A DNA stretch of 64,000 nt from Pseudomonas segetis (GCF_900188155.1 NZ_FZOG01000002.1:635845-699844), one strand, 5' to 3'; positions 43,063-53,029 are shown, counted from the stretch's first letter. Made by a program: numbers and translations. Notes: a model not told the origin generated them from the sequence alone.

Positions 43063-44316
43063 TTATGCGCGGCCATAGGCACGCGGCAGTTTCAACTCGG
43101 TAAGCGTGCCACCCTCTTCATGGTTATACAGTTTAACCGTACCGCCTGCCCGCGTAACGCTGGCCTGGCTTAAAAACAAGCCCAGGCCAAATCCCTTGCC
43201 CTTGGTGGTGAAGAAGGGGCGCCCCAGTTGCTCGGCAATCGCCAGCGGCACACCGGCTCCAAAATCGCGGATGGTCAGGTACAGCCACTGGTGGTCCCAG
43301 TTCAGGCGGATATCCAGTTTGTCTGGGTGGGCATCGGCAGCGTTATTCAACAGGTTAAGCAAGGCCTGGGTCAGATCTGCTGGCGGCATCAGCCGCGGCG
43401 GCGTACCACGGCCCAGACACTGGTAACGATAGCTCGCTTCAGGGCGCATCAGGTGCCAACGATTGAGCGTGACCTCCAGCCACTCAACACTCGACTGTTC
43501 GACAACGGCCTGGCGGCGGTCGGCTTCGGCGGCGCGAACCAACTGCTGCAGCGTGTCTTTGCACAGCTTCACCTGTTCCTGCAGCACAGCCAGATCTTCT
43601 TGCAGCAATGGCTCGGGATGCTCACGGCGCAACTCTTTGATCAACACGCTCATGGTCGCCAGTGGCGTACCCAGTTCATGTGCAGCTCCGGCCGCCTGGG
43701 TGGCAACCGCCAACAATTGCTGGTCACGCAGGTTCTCTTCGCGCCGCTCTGCGCGCTGTTGATCCTGGCCACGCAGTTCTTCGGCCATTTTCGCAACGAA
43801 AAAGGTAATCAGCCCGGCGGCCATGGCAAAACTCAGCCACATGCCGTAGATCAGCAGGCTCTGGCGCTGTTCCTGGGGCACGGCAATCGAATGCGACCAG
43901 ACCAACAGCAAGGTATAACCGGTTAGCGCCAGTCCTGACAAAGTCACGGTGTAGAGCCAGGGCAAGGTCGCGGCTGCAATGGTCAAGGGCACCAGGTAAT
44001 AAGACACGAAGGGGTTGCTGGAGCCGCCAGAGTAGAACAGCAAGACGCTGTGGATAATCAAGTCGAAACTCAGCTGCAGCGCATATTCCTGCTCGGTCAC
44101 CGGCCACGGCCCTCGCAAACGCAGGGCCGTAAGCAAGCACAGGACCAGAGACAGGCCCAGGGTAATACTCAGTTCAAACCAGGGCAGCACCAGCAAACCC
44201 GATTTATAGACCAGCCCCACCGCGCCCGCCTGGGCGGCGAGCACCAAAAAGCGAATCAGGATCAAACGCCTGAGATTTTGCCGACTGGCCGACAACAACT
44301 GCACCGGTGCGAGCAT
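43063..44316 (-). CDS. roxS: redox-sensing histidine kinase RoxS (RegB/PrrB family)
   Basis: 417 residues. Six membrane helices (about 18-175) include the quinone-linked motif GGSSNPF at 97-103. The H-box histidine is His213 in GAAHELGTPLATM. Cys252 (LCKDTLQQL) is at the redox-box position of RegB, whose cysteine forms disulfide or sulfenate under oxidation. The N-box LLNNAADAHPD and glycine boxes FGAGVP and GKGFGLGLFL form the ATPase domain. The start is the ATG at 44316 with TTGGAGAG just upstream; a longer frame is possible but has no ribosome site. Confidence 0.94.
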   Translation of the reverse strand: MLAPVQLLSASRQNLRRLILIRFLVLAAQAGAVGLVYKSGLLVLPWFELSITLGLSLVLCLLTALRLRGPWPVTEQEYALQLSFDLIIHSVLLFYSGGSSNPFVSYYLVPLTIAAATLPWLYTVTLSGLALTGYTLLLVWSHSIAVPQEQRQSLLIYGMWLSFAMAAGLITFFVAKMAEELRGQDQQRAERREENLRDQQLLAVATQAAGAAHELGTPLATMSVLIKELRREHPEPLLQEDLAVLQEQVKLCKDTLQQLVRAAEADRRQAVVEQSSVEWLEVTLNRWHLMRPEASYRYQCLGRGTPPRLMPPADLTQALLNLLNNAADAHPDKLDIRLNWDHQWLYLTIRDFGAGVPLAIAEQLGRPFFTTKGKGFGLGLFLSQASVTRAGGTVKLYNHEEGGTLTELKLPRAYGRA

Positions 44317-44628
44317 AAGCTCTCCAAGAACGCCTGTAACAAGTCTGGCGAGTATAACCAAGCCACCAAACGGCTTAGTGCGTCAACACGCCGCAGCCGA
44401 CGCTTTTTGCAACAGCTGTCGGCTGAACAACATCGGGCCAGAGCACTCGAAGTCATTTCAGATAGCCAGGCGAGCAATTCCTGCTCCTGGTTAAACAGGC
44501 CAATAAACAGACTGCCGCCCGGTCGATTTATTTTTTTAATTTTGTTTAACCCCAATCGACAATAAACGCCGTCTACTCTTTTGAACCCAGTGCGCATGTG
44601 CGCCAACTCGACAACTAAGGAAGTCTCC
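44317..44628. other. divergent spacer between roxS and the SIMPL gene
   Basis: 312 bases without a gene. It holds an 8-bp inverted repeat CAGCCGAC/GTCGGCTG (arms 44394-44401 and 44418-44425, loop of 16) on the roxS side and a very AT-rich stretch around 44528-44550, which probably forms part of the promoter of the SIMPL gene. No clear -35/-10 pair was found. Confidence 0.5.
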
Positions 44629-45351
44629 ATGCAACCAATTTCACGCCTCCCACGCTTTGCCACTGCCCTGTTGCTGACAGCCGGCAGCCTGCTGAGCTTC
44701 TCGGTACATGCCGATGAAGCCCACTACAACCAAGTGGCGCTGCGCGCTGAAGTCAGTCAAGAAATCGCCCATGATCTGATGCACGTGACCTTCTATACCG
44801 AGTCGCAAAATACTGACCCCGCAGCGCTCGCTGCAGAAACCACCCAAACCCTCAATGCGGCCCTGAAACAAGCGCGCGCCGTGGAGGGTGTCAGCGTGGC
44901 AACCGGCAGCCGCAACAGTTATCCGGTGTATGACGACAAAGGCAAGAAGATCATCGCCTGGCGCGAGCGCGCCGAAGTGCGCCTTGAGAGTGCAGACTTT
45001 GCCAAGCTATCCAAGCTAACCGGTGAGATGCTGAAAACCATGCAGATGGGCTCAATGAGTTTCAGCATTGCCGACAACACGCGCAAGAGCAAGGAAGACG
45101 CCATGCTCAAGGATGCAGTCGAAGCCTTCAAAGCCCGCGCAGACCTGGCCACCCAAGCCCTGGGCGGCAAAGGCTATAAGCTGGTGAGCCTGAACATCAA
45201 CAGCGGGGGGTTCCAGCCACCAATGCCCATTCGCATGGCGCGCGGCTCAAGCATGAAAATGATGATGGACTCGGCGCCACCGGAAGTTGAGGCTGGCACC
45301 AGCCAGGTCACGGTTAATGCCGATGGCGTCATCGAAGTGCAGATGCCCTAA
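44629..45351 (+). CDS. periplasmic SIMPL-domain (DUF541) protein
   Basis: 240 residues. A Sec signal peptide (cleavage near VHA-DEA, residue 28-29) is followed by the SIMPL/DUF541 domain with repeated beta-alpha units. Members include oxidative-stress protein YggE and BP26; function here is unknown. Starts at 44629 after AAGGAAG. Transcribed alone and closed by a hairpin at 45385. Confidence 0.87.
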   Translation: MQPISRLPRFATALLLTAGSLLSFSVHADEAHYNQVALRAEVSQEIAHDLMHVTFYTESQNTDPAALAAETTQTLNAALKQARAVEGVSVATGSRNSYPVYDDKGKKIIAWRERAEVRLESADFAKLSKLTGEMLKTMQMGSMSFSIADNTRKSKEDAMLKDAVEAFKARADLATQALGGKGYKLVSLNINSGGFQPPMPIRMARGSSMKMMMDSAPPEVEAGTSQVTVNADGVIEVQMP

Positions 45352-45384
45352 AAGGTAACACTTCACAGCACCATAATCGCTCAG

Positions 45385-45408
45385 CGCCGCTATGCTTCTA
45401 TAGCGGCG
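45385..45408 (+). terminator. hairpin after the SIMPL gene
   Basis: Stem of nine pairs (CGCCGCTAT-type arm 45385-45393 with 45400-45408) and a six-base loop, followed by a short T-run. Plausible weak intrinsic terminator. Confidence 0.6.
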
Positions 45409-45562
45409 TTTCGCCATGTTCTGGCCTAAATTTTGTCTAAATGCGACAGCAAGTTACACCACACCTACTGATAGCCCTGTTTATGACTTGGCGCACTTGT
45501 CTCCGGCATGTGCCCTGCATAGTTTGATCCAAGGTCTCCACAAGGGGCCCCTCAACATAACC

Positions 45563-45571
45563 ACAACAACC
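45563..45571 (+). promoter_or_regulatory. candidate Hfq/Crc-type CA motif before dppA
   Basis: ACAACAACC lies directly upstream of the GAGG ribosome site of the first dppA. Hfq with Crc binds AANAANAA-like motifs near ribosome sites in Pseudomonas to repress uptake genes while preferred carbon sources last. The match is suggestive but short. Confidence 0.3.
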
Positions 45572-45582
45572 ATGAGGTTTCT

Positions 45583-47184
45583 ATGCGTAAGAATGCCGTC
45601 ATCCAGGCAATGCTCGTAGCTGGACTACTCGCCAGCGCGCCATTTGCCCAGGCCGCAAGCAATCTAGTGTTTTGTTCAGAAGGCAGTCCTGCAGGCTTCG
45701 ACCCTGCGCTCTACACCACGGGCACCGACTTTGATGCGGCCGCAGAGACCGTATTCAATCGCCTGACTCAATTTGAACGGGGTGGTACCACAGTCATTCC
45801 TGGCCTTGCCGAAAAGTGGGATATCTCCGATGACGGCCTGACCTACACCTTCCACCTGCGCCCTGGCGTCAAGTTCCATACCACCGACTACTTCAAGCCA
45901 AGCCGCGACTTTGATGCGGATGACGTGCTGTTCACCTTCCACCGCATGCTCAACAAAGACGATCCATTTCGCAAAGCCTATCCAACAGAGTTTCCTTACT
46001 TCACCGACATGGGCATGGATCAAAACATCGCCAAAATCGACAAGGTCGATGACATGACGGTGCGCTTCACCCTCAACAGCGTCGATGCGGCATTTATCCA
46101 GAACCTGGCCATGAGCTTCGCCTCCATCCAGTCCGCCGAGTATGCGGCTCAGCTGTTGAAAGAAGGCAAAGCCAGCGACATCAACCAAAAGCCAATCGGC
46201 ACTGGCCCGTTCGTGTTCAAGCGCTACCAGAAAGATGCGCAGATTCGCTTCACCGGCAACAAGCAATACTGGAACCCGGACGATGTGAAGATCGACAACC
46301 TGATCTTCGCCATCAACACCGACGCCTCGGTGCGCATGCAAAAGCTCAAGGCTGGTGAATGCCAGGTCAGCGTGTTCCCACGTCCTGCGGACATCGAATC
46401 GCTCAAGGCCGATGCCAAGCTGCAACTGCCGGACCAGGCAGGCTTCAACCTTGGCTATATCGCCTACAACATCGAGCACCCGCCATTCGACAAACTCGAA
46501 GTGCGCCAGGCGCTGGATATGGCGGTCAACAAAAAAGCCATTATCAACGCGGTCTACCAAGGTGCGGGCCAGCTGGCCGTCAACAGCTTGCCGCCGACCC
46601 AATGGTCTTATGACGACAGCATCAAGGATGCCCCTTTCGATCCTGAAAAAGCCAAGCAGATGCTCAAGGACGCGGGTGTCAAAGAAGGTACAGAAATCAC
46701 CCTATGGGCCATGCCGGTGCAACGCCCCTACAACCCGAATGCCAAGCTGATGGCTGAAATGCTGCAGGCAGACTGGGCCAAGATCGGGATCAAGGCCAGG
46801 ATCGTCAGCTATGAGTGGGGCGAGTACAACAAGCGCGCCAAGGCAGGTGAACACGATGCGCTCCTTATCGGCTGGACTGGCGACAATGGGGACCCGGACA
46901 ACTGGCTGGGTGTGCTCTACGGTTGCGATGCCATCGGCGGCAACAACTACAGCCGCTGGTGCAACAAGGACTTCGACGGCCTGGTCAAGAAAGCCAAAAC
47001 CCTCAACGACAAGGATGAGCGCAGCAAGCTCTACATGCAGGCGCAGCACATCCTGAAGGACAACGTGCCTATCACTCCGGTCGCCCACTCAACCGTATTC
47101 CAGCCAATGAGCAAATCGGTCAAGGGCTTCAAAATCAGTCCATTCGGCCTTAACTCGTTCTACGGTGTAAGCGTGGAGAAATAA
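45583..47184 (+). CDS. dppA: dipeptide ABC transporter substrate-binding protein (first copy)
   Basis: 533 residues of SBP family 5. Sec signal peptide (cleavage AQA-ASN near 25-26), then the cluster-C binding-protein fold with the signature stretch around GLAEKWDISDDGLTYTFHLR. It catches di/tripeptides in the periplasm for DppBCDF. First gene of the six-gene operon; its 3' end is followed by a perfect hairpin, then a second homologue. Confidence 0.93.
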   Translation: MRKNAVIQAMLVAGLLASAPFAQAASNLVFCSEGSPAGFDPALYTTGTDFDAAAETVFNRLTQFERGGTTVIPGLAEKWDISDDGLTYTFHLRPGVKFHTTDYFKPSRDFDADDVLFTFHRMLNKDDPFRKAYPTEFPYFTDMGMDQNIAKIDKVDDMTVRFTLNSVDAAFIQNLAMSFASIQSAEYAAQLLKEGKASDINQKPIGTGPFVFKRYQKDAQIRFTGNKQYWNPDDVKIDNLIFAINTDASVRMQKLKAGECQVSVFPRPADIESLKADAKLQLPDQAGFNLGYIAYNIEHPPFDKLEVRQALDMAVNKKAIINAVYQGAGQLAVNSLPPTQWSYDDSIKDAPFDPEKAKQMLKDAGVKEGTEITLWAMPVQRPYNPNAKLMAEMLQADWAKIGIKARIVSYEWGEYNKRAKAGEHDALLIGWTGDNGDPDNWLGVLYGCDAIGGNNYSRWCNKDFDGLVKKAKTLNDKDERSKLYMQAQHILKDNVPITPVAHSTVFQPMSKSVKGFKISPFGLNSFYGVSVEK

Positions 47185-47195
47185 CCCTGGCAGCT

Positions 47196-47228
47196 GTTAT
47201 CCAGCCGAGCAATCCTCGGCTGGATAAC
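47196..47228 (+). terminator. 14-bp perfect intercistronic hairpin
   Basis: Arms GTTATCCAGCCGAG (47196-47209) and CTCGGCTGGATAAC (47215-47228) enclose a five-base loop between the two dppA genes. No T-tract follows, so it probably stabilises the upstream message or partly attenuates read-through rather than acting as a full terminator. Confidence 0.75.
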
Positions 47229-47289
47229 CGGGCGCCGGCACCCTACACGGCTGCTGCTCGCATTCCGCATACGCATCAGGGATTACTCA

Positions 47290-48906
47290 ATGCCCAAACC
47301 CAAATCACTCGTATTGTTCAGCCTGCTGTTGCTCGCCACCGGCCTTGATACCGCTGCCGCTGAAGCCGCGAACGAAGACAGCTTGATTGTCTGCACCGAA
47401 GCCAGCCCCGAAGGTTTTGATGTAGTGCAATACAGCGCGGCGGTCACTGCCGATGCTTCGGCAGAAACAGTGCTTGAACGACTGGTCCGGTTCGTCCCGG
47501 GCACCACCGACCTGGAACCGGCGCTCGCCGAACGCTGGGATATTTCCGAGGACGGCCTGAGCTACACCTTCCACCTGCGCCAGAACGTCAAGTTCCACCA
47601 CTCCAAGACATTTACCCCAACCCGTGACTTCAATGCCGACGATGTACTCTGGAGCTTCAACCGCCAGCTCGATCCCAAGCACCCATGGCACGACCAGGCG
47701 CTGCGCGGCTATCCCTACGCAGAATCAATGGGCATGGCCAGCATCATTGAGCGCATCGACAAGCTCGACGACCACACAGTGCGCTTCACCCTGAATCACC
47801 CTGAGTCACCCTTTCTGGCCGATATGGCGATGGGCTTTGCCTCTATCTATTCTGCCGAGTACGCCGACCAGCTACTGGCCCAAAACAACAGCAAGCAGCT
47901 CAACAGCCATCCGATTGGCACCGGCCCCTTTGTGTTTGACCGCTACAGCAAGGATTCGCAAATACGCTTTCACGCCAACCCGGACTACTGGGACGGCACG
48001 CCAGCCATCAAGAAGCTGCTGTTCGCCATCACCCCTGATCCGAATGTGCGCATTCAGCAACTCAAGGCCAACGCCTGCCAGATAGCGCTCTATCCACGGC
48101 CCACTGACATTGCGGCGCTCAAGACCAGCAACGGGATCAAGGTCCAGGCGCTGGACTCGCTGCTGACAGCCTACATCGCGATCAACACCCGCCGACCACC
48201 GCTGGACGATGTGCGTGTACGCCGGGCGCTGAACATGGCATTCGACAAGGCCGCCTATGTACGCGCGCAATATGGCGAGGAAGGTGCAACGCCTGCCGTT
48301 GCGCCTTATCCACCGACGCTCTGGGGCCATGACGCACAATTGCTTGGCTGGCCCAATGATGTAAAGCGCGCGCGGCAATTGCTTGAAGAGTCGGGGCACG
48401 CCGATGGCTTCAAGCTGTCGATCTGGACGCGCCCAGGTGGCGGCCCGACCAACCCCAACCCCGGCATTGGCGCGCAAATGCTTCAGGCAGACCTCGCCGC
48501 CATCGGTATCACAGCAGATATCCGCGTCTATGAATGGGGCGAGTTGATCAAGCGTGCCAAAAACGGCGAACACGACTTGGTGTTTATGGGCTGGGCTGGC
48601 GACAACGGCGACCCAGACAATTTCCTCACGCCAAACCTGTCATGCGCTGCGGCAAAGTCCGGTGAAAACATGTCAGGTTGGTGTAACAAAGACTTCAACG
48701 CCCTACTCAATGAAGCACGCCGGGTAAACCAACGCTCGCAACGTGCTGCGCTCTATCGCGAGGCGTTGTCGATATTTCAGGACCAGGCACCCTGGATTGC
48801 CCTTGCCTATCCAAAACAGTTCACCGCCCTGCGCACCAATGTGCAGGGCTTTGTGCAGAGTCCCCTGGGCTCAAATAACTACGCGCGCGTGAGCATCAAG
48901 CCTTAA
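47290..48906 (+). CDS. dipeptide ABC transporter substrate-binding protein (second copy)
   Basis: 538 residues, a clear homologue of the preceding dppA product (shared ALAERWDISEDGLSYTFHLR-type segment), with a Sec signal peptide (cleavage near residue 20-25). The two copies differ enough to suggest different peptide preference; Pseudomonas Dpp systems commonly share one permease among several binding proteins. No porin gene of the Opd type is present between them and dppB. Confidence 0.92.
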   Translation: MPKPKSLVLFSLLLLATGLDTAAAEAANEDSLIVCTEASPEGFDVVQYSAAVTADASAETVLERLVRFVPGTTDLEPALAERWDISEDGLSYTFHLRQNVKFHHSKTFTPTRDFNADDVLWSFNRQLDPKHPWHDQALRGYPYAESMGMASIIERIDKLDDHTVRFTLNHPESPFLADMAMGFASIYSAEYADQLLAQNNSKQLNSHPIGTGPFVFDRYSKDSQIRFHANPDYWDGTPAIKKLLFAITPDPNVRIQQLKANACQIALYPRPTDIAALKTSNGIKVQALDSLLTAYIAINTRRPPLDDVRVRRALNMAFDKAAYVRAQYGEEGATPAVAPYPPTLWGHDAQLLGWPNDVKRARQLLEESGHADGFKLSIWTRPGGGPTNPNPGIGAQMLQADLAAIGITADIRVYEWGELIKRAKNGEHDLVFMGWAGDNGDPDNFLTPNLSCAAAKSGENMSGWCNKDFNALLNEARRVNQRSQRAALYREALSIFQDQAPWIALAYPKQFTALRTNVQGFVQSPLGSNNYARVSIKP

Positions 48907-49022
48907 TAGCCGAGGCTGACCGAATGCAAACACTGTATTGGGTCATGTTGCGCACTCGTTATAACAACATCGCCAGGCCACGCAGCCAGGTGAACCGAAA
49001 ATTGCTGGAGTGTTAAAACCCT

Positions 49023-50033
49023 ATGTTGTCTTTTATTGCCAGGCGTTTGGGACTACTGATCCCGACTTTCTTCGGCGTGACCCTACTGACCTTCGCATTG
49101 ATCCGGATGATTCCCGGTGACCCGGTGGAAGTGATGATGGGCGAGCGCCGTGTCGACCCAGCCATGCACGCCGAGGCACTGCATCGCCTGGGCCTGGACA
49201 AACCGCTGTATGCCCAGTATTTCGACTACATCGGCAACCTTGCCCACGGCGACCTGGGCGAGTCACTACGTACCCGCGAAAGTGTCTGGCATGAGTTCAT
49301 CACTCTCTTCCCTGCGACCCTTGAGCTGTCGCTGGCCGCCTTGTTGTTTGCAGGAACCGTCGGCTTGATTGCCGGCGTGATTGCAGCGCTCAAGCGGGGA
49401 TCATTGTTCGATCACGGCGTCATGGGCATATCACTGGCCGGTTACTCCATGCCGATTTTCTGGTGGGGCCTGCTGCTGATCATGTTCTTCTCGGTCTGGC
49501 TTGGCTGGACCCCCGTATCAGGACGCATTGACCTGCTCTACGACATAGAGCCGCGCACCGGCTTTATGCTGATCGACACCCTGCTTTCGGATGAAGAAGG
49601 CGCCTTTGTCGACGCCCTGCAACACCTGATCTTGCCGGCAGTCGTGCTTGGCACCATTCCACTGGCCGTCATCGCCCGCATGACCCGCTCGGCCATGCTC
49701 GAAGTGCTGCGCGAAGACTATGTGCGTACCGCGCGCGCCAAAGGCCTGTCGCCAGCGCGGGTGGTTTTCGTTCATGGCCTGCGCAATGCGCTGATCCCGG
49801 TGCTCACGGTGATCGGTCTACAGGTCGGCACGCTGCTCGCAGGCGCGGTGCTGACTGAAACTATTTTCTCCTGGCCCGGGGTGGGCAAATGGCTGATCGA
49901 GTCCATTGGCGCACGTGATTATCCGGTGGTGCAAAACGGCATCCTGCTGATCGCCTGCCTGGTCATCATGGTCAACTTCGTCGTCGATATCTTGTACGGC
50001 CTGGCCAACCCACGCATTCGCCATCAGCGCTAA
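49023..50033 (+). CDS. dppB: dipeptide ABC transporter permease DppB
   Basis: 336 residues with six membrane helices and the EAA-type loop ARAKGLSPARVVFVHGLRNA (about 238-257). The ribosome site GGAG is 12 bases from the ATG, farther than usual. Forms the channel with DppC. Confidence 0.96.
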   Translation: MLSFIARRLGLLIPTFFGVTLLTFALIRMIPGDPVEVMMGERRVDPAMHAEALHRLGLDKPLYAQYFDYIGNLAHGDLGESLRTRESVWHEFITLFPATLELSLAALLFAGTVGLIAGVIAALKRGSLFDHGVMGISLAGYSMPIFWWGLLLIMFFSVWLGWTPVSGRIDLLYDIEPRTGFMLIDTLLSDEEGAFVDALQHLILPAVVLGTIPLAVIARMTRSAMLEVLREDYVRTARAKGLSPARVVFVHGLRNALIPVLTVIGLQVGTLLAGAVLTETIFSWPGVGKWLIESIGARDYPVVQNGILLIACLVIMVNFVVDILYGLANPRIRHQR

Positions 50034-50044
50034 GGAGGCCTGAA

Positions 50045-50956
50045 ATGACTACAGCTAACTCCCTCCCGGCGGTTGATCAGAGCTTGCTCTACCCCTCACC
50101 GCTAAAAGAATTCTGGCAAGCCTTCGCCCATAACAAAGGCGCAGTGGCAGGCCTGATGTTCATGATCCTGATCGTGTTCTGTGCGCTGTTTGCCCCCTGG
50201 GTAGCACCCTACAATCCGAGCGAGCAGTTTCGCGACTTCCTGCTGACGCCACCGGCATGGCTCGAAGGTGGCCAATGGCAATTCTTGCTGGGCACCGATG
50301 AACTCGGCCGCGACCTGCTGTCACGATTGATTCACGGTGCGCGCCTGTCGCTGATGATCGGCATGGCATCGGTACTGATGTCACTGATCCCCGGCATTTT
50401 CCTCGGGCTGGTTGCAGGCTTCTTTCCACGGGTCATGGGCCCGGGGATCATGCGCTTGATGGACGTGATGCTGGCCTTGCCATCGCTACTGCTGGCGGTG
50501 GCGATTGTGGCCATTCTCGGCCCTGGCCTGATCAATACCGTAATCGCCATCGCCATCGTCTCGCTGCCATCCTATGTGCGCCTGACCCGTGCAGCCGTCA
50601 TGGGCGAACTCAACCGCGACTACGTAACAGCGGCACGCCTGGCTGGCGCCAGCCTGCCCCGCCTGATGTTTATTACGGTGCTGCCCAACTGCATGGCGCC
50701 CCTGATCGTGCAGGCAACCCTGAGCTTCTCATCTGCCATTCTCGATGCCGCGGCACTGGGCTTCCTGGGGCTTGGGGTGCAACCACCAACACCTGAGTGG
50801 GGCACCATGCTGGCATCGGCACGCGACTACATTGAGCGCGCGTGGTGGGTAGTAACCCTGCCCGGCTTGACCATTTTGCTCAGCGTTCTGGCAATCAACC
50901 TGATGGGTGACGGTTTGCGCGATGCGCTAGACCCGAAACTCAAGAACGCAGTGTGA
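50045..50956 (+). CDS. dppC: dipeptide ABC transporter permease DppC
   Basis: 303 residues, an N-terminal cytoplasmic tail then six membrane helices, with the EAA loop [21 protein letters not shown] near 200. AAGGAGG ribosome site; 11 bases after dppB. Confidence 0.96.
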   Translation: MTTANSLPAVDQSLLYPSPLKEFWQAFAHNKGAVAGLMFMILIVFCALFAPWVAPYNPSEQFRDFLLTPPAWLEGGQWQFLLGTDELGRDLLSRLIHGARLSLMIGMASVLMSLIPGIFLGLVAGFFPRVMGPGIMRLMDVMLALPSLLLAVAIVAILGPGLINTVIAIAIVSLPSYVRLTRAAVMGELNRDYVTAARLAGASLPRLMFITVLPNCMAPLIVQATLSFSSAILDAAALGFLGLGVQPPTPEWGTMLASARDYIERAWWVVTLPGLTILLSVLAINLMGDGLRDALDPKLKNAV

Positions 50957-50966
50957 GGAGCCCACA

Positions 50967-51941
50967 ATGAGTTTGCTTGATATTAAAAACCTCAGCGTAC
51001 GCTTCGGCGACGCGAATGCCGTTCCGGTTGTGGATGGCCTCGACATAAGTGTCGACAAAGGTGAAGTGCTGGCGATTGTTGGCGAATCGGGTTCAGGTAA
51101 ATCAGTCACCATGATGGCGCTGATGGGTTTGATCGAAGCACCGGGCAGAGTTAACGCTGACAGCCTGCAGTTTGACGGCACCGACATGCTGCGCCTCAAG
51201 GGCAAGCAACGTCGAAACATCATCGGCAAGGACCTGTCGATGATCTTCCAGGACCCGATGACCGCACTCAACCCGAGCTTCACCGTTGGTTTCCAGATCG
51301 AAGAAGTGCTGCGCCAGCACATGGGCCTCAAAGGCAAAGCCGCGCGACAACGGGCGCTGGAATTACTGGAGAAAGTCGAAATACCGGGAGCATCCAGCCG
51401 GCTCGAAGCCTATCCGCATCAGCTCTCTGGCGGTATGAGCCAGCGTGTTGCGATTGCCATGGCCATTGCCGCCGAACCTAAATTGCTGATCGCCGACGAA
51501 CCGACCACCGCCCTCGATGTAACCATTCAAGCGCAGATCATGGAACTGCTGGTCAACCTGCAGCGTGAGCAGGACATGGCGCTGGTACTGATCACCCACG
51601 ACCTTGCGGTGGTTGCCGAAACCGCGCAGCGCGTATGCGTCATGTACGCAGGCCAGGCAGTGGAAGTCGGCTCGGTGCCTGAGCTGTTCAACAACCCAAC
51701 CCATCCTTACACCGAGGCGTTGCTCAAGGCGATCCCCGAACACTCTCTCGGCGCCGAACGTTTATCGACATTGCCGGGCATCGTTCCCGGCCGCTACGAC
51801 CGGCCACAGGGTTGCCTGCTGTCGCCACGCTGCCCTTACGTGCAGGAGCAATGTCGCCAGCAACGGCCGGCCCTTGAGGCGCATGAGCGAGGCGCCGTGC
51901 GCTGCTTCTTCCCGCTTAACCTGACTTCGGAGGTGGCTTGA
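50967..51941 (+). CDS. dppD: dipeptide ABC transporter ATPase DppD
   Basis: 324 residues. Walker A GESGSGKS (about 38-45), signature [14 protein letters not shown], Walker [13 protein letters not shown] and the C-terminal oligopeptide-transporter domain with the cysteine motif [14 protein letters not shown] (iron-sulfur-type cysteines). TGA overlaps the dppF ATG by one base. Confidence 0.96.
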   Translation: MSLLDIKNLSVRFGDANAVPVVDGLDISVDKGEVLAIVGESGSGKSVTMMALMGLIEAPGRVNADSLQFDGTDMLRLKGKQRRNIIGKDLSMIFQDPMTALNPSFTVGFQIEEVLRQHMGLKGKAARQRALELLEKVEIPGASSRLEAYPHQLSGGMSQRVAIAMAIAAEPKLLIADEPTTALDVTIQAQIMELLVNLQREQDMALVLITHDLAVVAETAQRVCVMYAGQAVEVGSVPELFNNPTHPYTEALLKAIPEHSLGAERLSTLPGIVPGRYDRPQGCLLSPRCPYVQEQCRQQRPALEAHERGAVRCFFPLNLTSEVA

Positions 51942-52927
51942 TGAGCACGCCTACAACTAACAGCGTGTTGTCTGCCCGCGACCTCACCCGACACTATTCG
52001 GTATCAACCGGTTTGTTCCAGCCCAACGCCACGGTGCAGGCACTCAATGGCGTCTCGTTCGAACTGGCCGCAGGCAAGACCCTGGCGGTGGTTGGTGAAT
52101 CCGGCTGCGGCAAATCTACCCTGGCGCGAGCACTGACCTTGATTGAGGAGCCCAGCTCGGGCTCGCTGCAAATTGCCGGGCAGGAAGTCACAGGTGCCAA
52201 CAAGGCCCAGCGCAAGCAGCTGCGCCGCGATGTGCAGATGGTCTTCCAGAACCCTTATGCATCGCTCAATCCCCGGCAAAAAATTGGTGACCAATTGGCC
52301 GAGCCACTGTTGATCAACACAGGGCTGTCGAAAAGCGAGCGGCGCGAAAAGGTCCAGGCCATGATGCAGCAAGTCGGTTTGCGACCAGAACATTACCAGC
52401 GTTATCCACATATGTTTTCCGGTGGCCAACGTCAGCGTATCGCCCTGGCCCGCGCCATGATGCTGACGCCCAAGGTTTTGGTTGCGGATGAGCCGACCTC
52501 GGCGCTGGACGTATCGATCCAGGCCCAGGTGCTCAACCTGTTCATGGACCTGCAAGAAGAACTCAATACCGGTTATGTCTTTATCTCGCACAACCTTTCG
52601 GTGGTGCGTCACGTAGCCGACGACGTGCTGGTGATGTACCTGGGCCGGCCAGCGGAGATGGGGCCAAGCGAGCAGATTTACCAACGCCCGCTGCACCCGT
52701 ACACCAAGGCGCTACTGTCTGCGACGCCCGCCATTCATCCAGACCCTAGCAAACCCAAGATCAAGATCAGTGGCGAGCTGCCAAACCCGCTCGACCCGCC
52801 AACAGGTTGCGCCTTCCACAAGCGCTGCCCCTATGCGACCGAACAATGTGAAGTCGAACGCCCGGAACTGCGCCTGATCGATTCACGGCAAGTGGCTTGC
52901 CATCACGCCGAAACCATCAACAGCTAA
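51941..52927 (+). CDS. dppF: dipeptide ABC transporter ATPase DppF
   Basis: 328 residues. Walker A GESGCGKST, signature FSGGQRQRIALARA, Walker B VLVADEPTSALD and C-terminal GCAFHKRCPYATEQC. I take the ATG at 51941, seven bases past CGGAGG; a TTG one codon earlier is less likely. Last gene of the operon, followed by a strong terminator. Confidence 0.96.
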   Translation: MSTPTTNSVLSARDLTRHYSVSTGLFQPNATVQALNGVSFELAAGKTLAVVGESGCGKSTLARALTLIEEPSSGSLQIAGQEVTGANKAQRKQLRRDVQMVFQNPYASLNPRQKIGDQLAEPLLINTGLSKSERREKVQAMMQQVGLRPEHYQRYPHMFSGGQRQRIALARAMMLTPKVLVADEPTSALDVSIQAQVLNLFMDLQEELNTGYVFISHNLSVVRHVADDVLVMYLGRPAEMGPSEQIYQRPLHPYTKALLSATPAIHPDPSKPKIKISGELPNPLDPPTGCAFHKRCPYATEQCEVERPELRLIDSRQVACHHAETINS

Positions 52928-52986
52928 GCGGCCTAGCACTCGTCGGTGCGCATAAACGCCATTGACGATTCCACAACACCAAAAAC

Positions 52987-53016
52987 GCAAAAGCCCGCCA
53001 ATTGGCGGGCTTTTGC
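52987..53016. terminator. bidirectional terminator between dppF and speC
   Basis: GC stem AGCCCGCCA/TGGCGGGCT with matching A- and T-tracts (GCAAAA on the left, TTTTGC on the right). It should stop both dpp and speC transcripts. Confidence 0.9.
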
Positions 53017-53029
53017 ATTGCTCTATCGC

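Noticed and set aside
45676..46602. 308-codon minus-strand frame over dppA
   Set aside because: Shadow of the first dppA gene, which has an intact signal peptide and binding-protein fold.
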